Below are positions 57,820 through 64,000 of a stretch of DNA of 64,000 nt, in pieces. Below the pieces are notes generated by a model. It saw only the letters and a list, made by a program, of their open reading frames with translations. It did no database searches and had not been told where the DNA came from. The position numbers were made by a program, and so were the translations under genes. The DNA is from Gloeocapsa sp. PCC 73106. Lineage in GTDB: Bacteria; Cyanobacteriota; Cyanobacteriia; Cyanobacteriales; Gloeocapsaceae. The stretch spans positions 54,111-118,110 of the forward strand of contig NZ_ALVY01000228.1 in NCBI RefSeq assembly GCF_000332035.1. Reading direction: 5' to 3'. Numbering within the stretch: the stretch's first letter is position 1; the number at the start of each line of letters is the position of its first letter.

Positions 57820-57890
57820 TGGGGTGTCGCCAAGCGGTAAGGCAGCGGGTTTTGGTCTCGCCATCCCTAGGTTCGAATCCTAGCACCCCA
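57820..57890 (+). tRNA. tRNA-Gln (anticodon UUG)
   Basis: A 71-base cloverleaf is readable. The acceptor TGGGGTG pairs with CACCCCA. The D arm is GCCAAGCGGTAAGGC, and the anticodon stem GCGGG/CTCGC encloses loop TTTTGGT with anticodon TTG. The T arm is CTAGG-TTCGAAT-CCTAG. The CCA end is not encoded. Confidence 0.95.
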
Positions 57891-57965
57891 GTTCAAAACA
57901 AAAAGTAATAACGCTAAAAACCGTTAGGATAATTGTATACGCAATTATAACCTGACAGACAACTA

Positions 57966-59249
57966 ATGACTCTAACTCTTACTTCGCCTGCGCGTCTCCA
58001 TTTTCCTACCATCAAACATTTAGCCAATGGCTTGACAATTGTAGCCGAGCAAGTGCCCATAGAAGCAGTGAATATGAACGTGTGGCTCAAGGCTGGTTCG
58101 GCTTTAGAGTCAAATGAGATCAATGGCATGGCTCATTTTCTCGAACACATGGTTTTTAAAGGAACAAATCAACTAGCTAGTGGAGAATTTGAAAGACTAA
58201 TCGAAGCTAAAGGCGCGATTACTAACGCCGCTACCAGTCAAGAATATACACAATACTATATTACTACCGCTCCTCAAGATTTTGCGGAACTCGCCCCCTG
58301 GCAACTAGAAGTGATATTTAACGCAGCAATTCCTGAGGACGCTTTTGACAGAGAAAAACTCGTAGTCTTAGAAGAAATTCGCAGGGCTGAAGATAACCCC
58401 CAGCGTCGGACTTTTGCTCGCGCGATGGAAACCTGTTTTGAAAATCTACCCTATCGTCGTCCCATTTTAGGTACTGAAGTAGTAATCACCGCTTTAACTT
58501 CTGAGCAAATGAGAAACTTTCACCAGTCTTGGTATCAACCTCAGCAGATGACGGTAGCAGTTGTGGGTAATCTTCCTGTCACAGAATTAATAGAAATTGT
58601 CAGTAAAGGAGTAGAGCAGACTTACAGAAATGCTAGTTCAACCTCAGGTCATTCCTCAGTACCAATTTGGTCACCTGAGTCTTCTTTTACCGAGATCGTG
58701 CGCCGAGAGTACACCGATTCAAGCTTACAAGAAGCTAGACTGGTAATGATGTGGCGCGTTCCAGGAATGAATGATTTAGCTTCTACTTATCCCCTAGACA
58801 TCATCGCCGCAATTATGGGACAAGGGAAAATGGCACGTTTGTTTCGAGATCTTCGGGAAGAACGGAATCTGGTTTCTCAAATTAATGCTAGCAATTTGAC
58901 TCAACAAATACAGGGAGTATTCTATGTGAGCGCACGTCTACCCGTGGCTAATATCCCCATGGTAGAACAAGCGATCGCCGAGCATTTCCATCGTCTACAT
59001 ACCCAATTAGTTAGTGAAGCCGAAATGGCCCGGATTCGCACTCAAGTAGCCAATAAATTCATCTTTAGTAACGAAAGACCCAGCGATCGCGCCTTACTCT
59101 ACGGCTATTATCAATCTTTATTAAGCTCGATCGAACCTGCTTTAAACTACCCTACCGAGATTCAAAGCATTACCCCCTCTCAATTGCAAACCGCAGCTTT
59201 AAACTACCTCAACCCAGAAGCCTACGGCCTAGTTGTCATGAAACCCTAA
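57966..59249 (+). CDS. M16-family zinc peptidase
   Basis: A 427-residue pitrilysin/processing-peptidase-type enzyme. The inverted zinc motif HFLEH lies at residues 57-61 (His57, Glu60, His61), with the distal Glu about 76 residues later in VLEEIRRAEDNP. The pair of M16 half domains is complete, and active-site spacing is normal, so it is likely active. Cyanobacteria often have a second inactive M16 partner; none is adjacent. Possible roles are degradation of transit or signal peptides; this is family knowledge, not seen here. Confidence 0.92.
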   Translation: MTLTLTSPARLHFPTIKHLANGLTIVAEQVPIEAVNMNVWLKAGSALESNEINGMAHFLEHMVFKGTNQLASGEFERLIEAKGAITNAATSQEYTQYYITTAPQDFAELAPWQLEVIFNAAIPEDAFDREKLVVLEEIRRAEDNPQRRTFARAMETCFENLPYRRPILGTEVVITALTSEQMRNFHQSWYQPQQMTVAVVGNLPVTELIEIVSKGVEQTYRNASSTSGHSSVPIWSPESSFTEIVRREYTDSSLQEARLVMMWRVPGMNDLASTYPLDIIAAIMGQGKMARLFRDLREERNLVSQINASNLTQQIQGVFYVSARLPVANIPMVEQAIAEHFHRLHTQLVSEAEMARIRTQVANKFIFSNERPSDRALLYGYYQSLLSSIEPALNYPTEIQSITPSQLQTAALNYLNPEAYGLVVMKP

Positions 59250-59279
59250 CTAATTCTAGTGAAGCGGTGATAGGTTAAA

Positions 59280-59327
59280 CCTTTCCCCCTTCCCCTTTCC
59301 CCTTTACCCTTTCCCCCTTCCTTCCTC
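59280..59327 (+). repeat. Polypyrimidine CTTTCCC-like tandem tract
   Basis: Forty-eight bases almost purely C and T, built of imperfect seven-base units such as CTTTCCC and CTTTACC. It ends three bases before the start codon of the kinase gene and leaves no Shine-Dalgarno sequence. The opposite strand is G-rich and could form triplex or quadruplex structures. Confidence 0.8.
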
Positions 59328-59330
59328 ATT

Positions 59331-60197
59331 ATGTGGAATCACATCTGTCAACAAATTTCCCAAACTACCGCAATACCCTTTCTTCTCAAGGATCAACGCT
59401 CTCTCTCGGGAGGTTGTATTAACCAAACCTACCAACTCATCGGTCAACAAAATCAAAGCTATTTTATTAAAATTAATCAAGCTAGCTCTTTTTCTATGTT
59501 CGTCGCCGAAGCCCTAGGCTTAAGCCGAATGAGCTCAACTAAAACCATCCGAGTACCTAAACCTATCTGTTGGGGAACCGTCAGTAACTCCAGTTATTTA
59601 GTTTTAGAATGGCTAGAGTTTTCCCCCCGTGGTAACCATCAAGCTTGGGAAATCATGGGAAAACAACTCGCAGCTATGCATCAAACCCGGGGATCCGAGA
59701 AATTTGGTTGGGAAGAAAATAACACCATTGGCTCAACTCCCCAAATTAATACTTGGACATCCAACTGGGCAGATTTTTTCGCCCAACATCGTATCGGTTA
59801 TCAATTAAAACTAGCAAAGCGTAGAGGGGGCGATTTTCCAGATACTGATCGAGTAGTTGCTCAAGTTAAATCGCAGCTCCACGAAAGACAGCCTCATCCC
59901 TCTCTAGTACACGGCGATCTCTGGTCAGGAAACGCGGGAATTCTAGAATCGGGAGAACCAGTCATTTTAGATCCTGCCACCTACTACGGGGATCACGAAG
60001 TAGATGTTGCTATGACAGAATTATTTGGTGGTTTTCCCCCGGCTTTTTACCAAGGTTATGAACAAGTGTGCCCTCTAGATCCAGGCTATCAAAAGCGTAA
60101 ACCCCTCTACAACCTCTACCATATCTTAAATCACTTCAATCTTTTTGGTGGTGGCTATGGTGCTCAAGCTAGCAGGATGCTCGCACAAATACTCTAA
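59331..60197 (+). CDS. Fructosamine-kinase family protein
   Basis: A 288-residue aminoglycoside-phosphotransferase-fold kinase. [13 protein letters not shown] binds nucleotide near the start, [12 protein letters not shown] is the catalytic loop, and [24 protein letters not shown] is the metal-binding segment. The family phosphorylates ketosamines so that sugar adducts leave damaged proteins; ribulosamine specificity is common in bacteria. The start with [10 protein letters not shown] is standard, although no Shine-Dalgarno sequence is present. The end overlaps the rpsU stop on the other strand. Confidence 0.88.
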   Translation: MWNHICQQISQTTAIPFLLKDQRSLSGGCINQTYQLIGQQNQSYFIKINQASSFSMFVAEALGLSRMSSTKTIRVPKPICWGTVSNSSYLVLEWLEFSPRGNHQAWEIMGKQLAAMHQTRGSEKFGWEENNTIGSTPQINTWTSNWADFFAQHRIGYQLKLAKRRGGDFPDTDRVVAQVKSQLHERQPHPSLVHGDLWSGNAGILESGEPVILDPATYYGDHEVDVAMTELFGGFPPAFYQGYEQVCPLDPGYQKRKPLYNLYHILNHFNLFGGGYGAQASRMLAQIL

Positions 60198-60370
60198 CGA
60201 AAGCGCTTTTTCCGACGTGCCACGGCTTTACGCTTACGTTTTTCAATCGGTGTCTCGAAGTGACGTCGGCGCTTAATATCGGCAAAAATTCCCGCTTTAG
60301 AAACTTGACGTTTAAAACGTCTCAATGCAGATTCTATATTTTCATTTTGTCCTACGATCACTTGGGTCAT
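60194..60370 (-). CDS. rpsU: 30S ribosomal protein S21
   Basis: A 58-residue basic protein: [20 protein letters not shown] at the start, then a [16 protein letters not shown] core and an RRKKRFR tail, all typical of S21, which helps mRNA binding on the small subunit. The stop overlaps the kinase gene stop by four bases. Upstream is a strong GGAGG at 60379-60383 and a long leader with a hairpin. The gene is complete. Confidence 0.95.
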   Translation of the reverse strand: MTQVIVGQNENIESALRRFKRQVSKAGIFADIKRRRHFETPIEKRKRKAVARRKKRFR

Positions 60371-60401
60371 GCATTATCCTCCTAAATTATTTAGATAAAA
60401 T

Positions 60402-60431
60402 AACTGGGGTCGTTACTTACTTTCCCCAGTT
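60402..60431 (-). promoter_or_regulatory. Leader hairpin upstream of rpsU
   Basis: The inverted repeat AACTGGGG / CCCCAGTT (loop 14) lies 32 bases before the rpsU ATG on the minus strand. A strong GGAGG follows at 60379-60383. It may be a translational control element; this is inference. Confidence 0.45.
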
Positions 60432-60556
60432 TTATCAACTGATAATATTTTTTGACTTTTTCTCTATCCTATCATATTTAAACTCAACAGAACTGAAATG
60501 ATTCCAAAATATTGTAACCTAAACCAGAGAGCCAACCTTAGGATTAAATTTTAATA

Positions 60557-61003
60557 ATGTCAAACAGTACTTTGGGCATCATCATCGGCGGTCTAGCACC
60601 GGCTCTGTTATTCGGAGTTTTCGCCATCTTAACTAAGGCTAGTACTCAATATAATCTAGGCTCGAGTTCTTATATAATTCTGGTCGGTATTGCCTGTATC
60701 ATTATCGGCTTGTTTAGCGCCCCAATTTTAAATCAGAATATCTTTAACTTATCTCTTCAGGGTATAGCTTACGCAGGTTTAGGGGGACTGGCTTGGGCTT
60801 TGGGTATGCTCCTAGTGAATCTCGCTCTAGCTAAGTTTAATACCCCTATCTCCATTCTTAGCCCTATCTACAACATGAATACTTTAGTGTCCGTTCTGTT
60901 GGGACTTTGGATTTTTTCCGAATGGCGCAACGTCTCCATGCCAACACTGATGCTAGGTTCTTTTTTAATTACTCTCGGCGGTATTATCGTCTCCCGCGCT
61001 TAA
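60557..61003 (+). CDS. Half-size DMT (EamA-like) membrane protein
   Basis: A 148-residue protein with five hydrophobic segments and a Gly/Ala-rich helical pattern: GGLAPALLFGVFAILTKAS, the central LALAKFNTPISILSPIYNMN and a final SFLITLGGIIVSRA. This is one EamA-type half of about 140 residues; full drug/metabolite transporters have two, so it would act as a dimer if functional. It is complete and ends 465 bases before the acyl carrier protein gene. Substrate unknown. Confidence 0.7.
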   Translation: MSNSTLGIIIGGLAPALLFGVFAILTKASTQYNLGSSSYIILVGIACIIIGLFSAPILNQNIFNLSLQGIAYAGLGGLAWALGMLLVNLALAKFNTPISILSPIYNMNTLVSVLLGLWIFSEWRNVSMPTLMLGSFLITLGGIIVSRA

Positions 61004-61468
61004 AATTTTCACTTAAATGGTTGCTAATTGCGGCCTTGAGACAAGATAAAAACCCACTGACAACAAGCAGGATCAATAAAGGTCCTGGGATGTTTTCAAT
61101 ATCTGGAATTAAATTAATTAATAATTTTTTTCTATTGCTCTATGTTAGTAATATAGTTTTACGCTTATATAAAATTAAGTCTCTACATATACAAAACGAA
61201 AAAAAGAACATATTAGTTGACAAATCTTAAAAAACTTGCTAAATTTACTGTAGTTTATTTAAGCTACCACAATTAAATGACCTCGAATAAACCCCTGTAG
61301 AGCGTACAGCGGTCAAGGGAAATATTTGAGGAGGGTACCATATTTAGGATTAGAGCAGGAAGAATCGCTACAAACCTTTTGTGCACGTTAGCACAATAAA
61401 GGTCGAGAGTTCTTATGTCTAAAAACCTAAATCGAGAAAAAATTATAAAAAATCAGAGGTAAAAAACC
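61004..61468 (+). promoter_or_regulatory. Leader region upstream of the ACP gene with hairpins
   Basis: No gene is supported in these 465 bases. CTGTA-GAGCG-TACAG at 61295-61309 is a perfect hairpin flanked by CCC and GGG. A second, longer inverted repeat lies at 61374-61403 (inner TTGTGC / GCACAA, outer ACCTTT / AAAGGT). An AGAGGT sequence precedes the ACP start. It is probably the promoter and 5' untranslated leader of the operon. Confidence 0.5.
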
Positions 61469-61771
61469 ATGGCCAAAGAAAACATCCAAGTAGGAGCAAA
61501 CGCTTCAGACACAGAATCTACCAGCAAAACCCCAACAGAAGTGCAACAGTGGCTTAAAAACTACGTAGCCGAACTGATGGAAGTAGCGCCAGAAACCATA
61601 GATATAGGCATACCCTTCGATCGCTACGGATTAGACTCATCAGCAGCCATAGGATTAACAGGAGATCTAGAAGACTGGCTAGGTATAGAACTAGATCCCA
61701 CACTACTCTACGACTATCCCACAATCAAAGCTTTGACCCAGTACCTAACGACCACAGTCATAGCCAAGTAA
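61469..61771 (+). CDS. Stand-alone acyl carrier protein
   Basis: A 100-residue carrier protein. After a flexible Ser/Thr-rich lead (about 1-22) comes a four-helix ACP with attachment motif DRYGLDSSAA: Ser57 is the expected phosphopantetheine site. The SSAA, EDWLG and LLYDYPTIKALTQYL features resemble ACPs loaded by fatty acyl-AMP ligases in cyanobacterial lipid natural products, not the fatty-acid-synthase AcpP. It is the first of three genes with short spacing (17 bases to the next). No activating ligase lies upstream in the window. Confidence 0.85.
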   Translation: MAKENIQVGANASDTESTSKTPTEVQQWLKNYVAELMEVAPETIDIGIPFDRYGLDSSAAIGLTGDLEDWLGIELDPTLLYDYPTIKALTQYLTTTVIAK

Positions 61772-61788
61772 ATAGCATAAACTCAACC

Positions 61789-63183
61789 ATGTTAAATCTA
61801 GCCCCAAGCCCAAAAGTCACAGCCCCACAAAGCAGTGAAAAAAACCATCTCAAAATCATCGAAAGAACCTATCAAAACAACAGCCAATCAGACTACACCG
61901 AAAAACTAGCCGAACTAGGGCGAAACTTCGACTACTCTAGCAACAGTCAACACTACTGGACCAAACCAGAACTATCCCTACTCTACGGAACCCCCCTCTA
62001 CCATGAAGCCACAGCAGCCCAAAAACTAGCCCTAAACCACCTATATTGGGTAGGAAACTACCACTACATAGCCGTGAGTGAAGCCAGTACCAGCTTCTAC
62101 AACCTAGTCACAGCAGGAGTCTTCGAAAAATGGGGAGGCTACACAGACCTATGTCTTGAACTAGCTTTAGAAACAGACCAAGAAAGCCATCACATTAGAA
62201 CCTTCCAGAAAGTAGGATACAAAACCAAACTAGCCCTAGTAGGCAAAAGCACCCTAGGCAACCCTGTAACCAGCCCAGAGCAGAACTCCTGGCAACAGAA
62301 ACTCAAAAACCTAATCCCTAAACAACTAGAACCACTAGTAGGAATCAGACAAAGAAACCTACCCTTTGCCGCCTACCAAGACTACGTACTCTCACTAGCA
62401 ACCAAAGTCCTCACCCTAGACAAAAGATACTACTCAAACTATCTCCAAGAACTAGAAGACCAAGGAAAACCCCTACCCTCAGCCTCAGAAGGAATAGCAG
62501 GACAAGTAGCCTCCAGAAACTGGTTAAAATTCTACACCTACAACTGGGGCATGACACCCTTTATGGCCTGTCAATACTACTCATTCAGATACACAGCCAA
62601 CGCCTTCCTAAAAAACCAAGAATACTCCTACTACAACAGTTATCAAGAACTAAATAGAACAGGAGAATTCATACCAGCGCCCACAGCCATATCCTACTAT
62701 CATCTCTTAGACGAATCATTTCACACAACCATCTCCCAAACCATCGGCAAAGACATGTACAAAGCATTCCCCAAACCCAGTCCCTACGAGAAATACCTCT
62801 CAGGACTAATGATCGCCAGAATGCAAAAAAACATGTTAGGAGGACTCTCAGGAGTACTACCAGGAAGATGTGTAGCAGACGATCCCCTGTTCATGCTCTT
62901 TTTCTACAAACTACTCAAATCACCAGTATTCAACCTATCAGAAGCAGAAGCCCTCTGGTGGCTAGAAGAATGCTTCTGCAGAGAACACGAAGGATTCCAC
63001 GTCGGCTTGAAATATCAGCAAAACCTCCTAAAAATGTTGCGACGATTCTTCAGCAGTTTAGAATATCAAACCCCAGAAAACAGAGAAATGAGGATCATGG
63101 CCGAATCAGGATCCATAGAAAAAGCCCTCAACCACAACATCAGCGCCTTCAAAAAATTTAAGCAAACCCTCAAGAAAAACTAA
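61789..63183 (+). CDS. Diiron enzyme, probable CylC-type dimetal-carboxylate halogenase
   Basis: A 464-residue helical protein. Expected metal ligands are Glu98 (VSEA), Glu132/His135 (QESHH), His305/Glu309/His312 (YHLLDESFH, pattern HxxxExxH) and Glu401/His404 (HEGFH). This is the ligand pattern of AurF-like diiron proteins. Position right after an ACP, the length, and a second tandem copy match the CylC/ColD/ColE halogenases that chlorinate unactivated carbons of ACP-bound fatty acyl chains. An N-oxygenase or other diiron oxygenase is the main alternative. Substrate binding cannot be read. The codon use is A- and C-rich, unlike flanking genes. Confidence 0.65.
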   Translation: MLNLAPSPKVTAPQSSEKNHLKIIERTYQNNSQSDYTEKLAELGRNFDYSSNSQHYWTKPELSLLYGTPLYHEATAAQKLALNHLYWVGNYHYIAVSEASTSFYNLVTAGVFEKWGGYTDLCLELALETDQESHHIRTFQKVGYKTKLALVGKSTLGNPVTSPEQNSWQQKLKNLIPKQLEPLVGIRQRNLPFAAYQDYVLSLATKVLTLDKRYYSNYLQELEDQGKPLPSASEGIAGQVASRNWLKFYTYNWGMTPFMACQYYSFRYTANAFLKNQEYSYYNSYQELNRTGEFIPAPTAISYYHLLDESFHTTISQTIGKDMYKAFPKPSPYEKYLSGLMIARMQKNMLGGLSGVLPGRCVADDPLFMLFFYKLLKSPVFNLSEAEALWWLEECFCREHEGFHVGLKYQQNLLKMLRRFFSSLEYQTPENREMRIMAESGSIEKALNHNISAFKKFKQTLKKN

Positions 63184-63194
63184 AAAAACGAACC

Positions 63195-64000
63195 ATGGTA
63201 GAAGCAATAGCCAAAGAGAAAGAGAATCAATTAGAACTAGACACCAATAGCGTTCCAGTCAAACTGATCCTCACCAACTATTATAAAAACACCGAAACAG
63301 ACTATACAGAAAAAATAGAAGAACTAGACAGGGAATTTAACTACCAAGAAAACAGCGAACTGTACTGGAATCGTCCCGAATTTAGCTTCCTCTATGGAAC
63401 ACCCCTCTACAATCAAAGTACAGAAACCCAGAAAATAGCCCTCAATCACCTGTACTGGTACCTGATGTATCATTTTATCGCCACTAGCGAACACCAAACG
63501 ATCATCTACAACACAATCACCGCAGGGGTATTTAAGAAAATCAAAGGCTACGAGATGATTGGAGTCACCCTAGACTTAGAAAGTAAGCAGGAAATATCCC
63601 ACATCCACGCCTTCAGGAAAGTGTGCTACCAATTAATCAAAGCTTTACTAGGAAAAGAAGCCTTTAAAGAACCCCTGAAAAGCAACCTGAAAGTAGGAGG
63701 GTACACAGAGAAAATACAAGAGCAAATCACGAAATGGAAGCAAGCAGCAGAGAAGTTGTTAATCAACCAGATGGTGAGAGGACAAAAAGAATGCTATTCA
63801 GAGTACCTCAAAGAATTAGAAGAACAAGATAAAGTGCCCAACTTCCGCACCGGGTTTATCGGGGAAGGGATGGGTAATAACCAAGATTTAATCAGGTTTT
63901 TCAGTCAGAATTGGGGTAGAACGCCATTTTTAGCGTGCAATTACTACACGTTAAGATATATAGCCAACATGGGGTTAAAGCATACCGAGCATAGTAATAC
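63195..64000 (+). CDS. Second tandem diiron enzyme (CylC-like), 5' part
   Basis: The first 268 codons of a paralogue of the preceding gene, running off the right edge. Shared blocks include SFLYGTPLYNQ, IALNHLYWYLMYHF, the Glu in ATSEH and the ExxH at QEISHIH, and NWGRTPFLACNYYTLRY matches NWGMTPFMACQYYSFRY. The later HxxxExxH and third ExxH lie outside the window, so activity cannot be judged. The start is an ATG 11 bases after the previous stop. Tandem duplicates with divergent lead regions may act at different positions of the acyl chain. Confidence 0.7.
   Translation, partial: MVEAIAKEKENQLELDTNSVPVKLILTNYYKNTETDYTEKIEELDREFNYQENSELYWNRPEFSFLYGTPLYNQSTETQKIALNHLYWYLMYHFIATSEHQTIIYNTITAGVFKKIKGYEMIGVTLDLESKQEISHIHAFRKVCYQLIKALLGKEAFKEPLKSNLKVGGYTEKIQEQITKWKQAAEKLLINQMVRGQKECYSEYLKELEEQDKVPNFRTGFIGEGMGNNQDLIRFFSQNWGRTPFLACNYYTLRYIANMGLKHTEHSN

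Noticed and set aside
57820..57890. tRNA-Gln as a substrate placed next to tgt
   Set aside because: Tgt acts on GUN anticodons (Tyr, His, Asn, Asp); UUG is not a substrate, so the proximity is not functional evidence.
60907..61230. 107-codon open frame after the DMT gene
   Set aside because: It overlaps the end of the DMT gene in another frame and reads through AT-rich leader sequence; its translation has no recognisable pattern.
61789..63183. AurF-type N-oxygenase call for the diiron protein
   Set aside because: The ligand pattern also fits AurF, but the ACP neighbour, tandem copy and length fit CylC-type halogenases better; kept as the main alternative.
1..64000. CRISPR array
   Set aside because: No set of regularly spaced direct repeats with unique spacers was seen; the only tandem arrays are the Pho box and the polypyrimidine tract.

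Overview
The window comes from a cyanobacterial chromosome. The octamer GCGATCGC (HIP1) recurs across most of it. Marker genes are cyanobacterial: psbK next to tgt, btpA, a CruA-type lycopene cyclase, cyanophycin synthetase and cyanophycinase, a four-ACT aspartate kinase, and glycolate dehydrogenase subunits. Genes are dense, on both strands, in short operons. I see no rRNA genes, CRISPR array or intact insertion sequence, and one tRNA (Gln-UUG).

Layout. 1-5.7 kb: the 3' end of mtnA, an SLH-domain lipoprotein, a DUF29 protein, glcD, a MerA-like flavoprotein and a VapBC-type pair. 5.9-11.8 kb (minus): a tight unit TPR protein-lysC-DUF3318-glcE-glcF, so GlcE and GlcF are separated from GlcD. 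11.9-15.4 kb: an HlyD-type adaptor and speA. 15.7-17.8 kb: a non-specific nuclease followed by a trypsin-like protease. 17.9-20.1 kb: a SafE/ferric-reductase-like fusion with a small secreted protein, then BrnTA. 20.3-23.9 kb: cphA and cphB. 24.7-26.9 kb: an RTX-tailed alkaline phosphatase behind a clear Pho box. 27-46 kb: mixed housekeeping (CobW GTPase, cysS, cruA, a 1186-residue membrane protein, FkbM methyltransferase, pirin, lipA, a response regulator with a tiny membrane protein and a homocysteine-biosynthesis protein, lytic transglycosylase, VKOR-thioredoxin fusion, btpA). 45-49 kb: epimerase, glycosyltransferase, Uma2 protein, HicBA. 48.5-55.9 kb (minus): an exopolysaccharide block (flippase, sulfotransferase, polymerase-like protein, two glycosyltransferases) between cobS and aroK. 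56-61 kb: tgt, psbK, tRNA-Gln, M16 peptidase, fructosamine-kinase-like protein, rpsU and a half-size DMT protein.

The most interesting part is the right edge (61.47-64 kb). A stand-alone acyl carrier protein is followed by two tandem paralogues of about 460 residues carrying a diiron ligand set (a conserved Glu and three ExxH motifs). The layout resembles the ACP plus tandem CylC-type dimetal-carboxylate halogenases of cyanobacterial chlorinated-lipid pathways (cylindrocyclophane, columbamide). This block has a distinctive A- and C-rich coding strand, lacks HIP1, and sits behind a 465-base leader with predicted hairpins. The second paralogue and any partner genes continue past the window.
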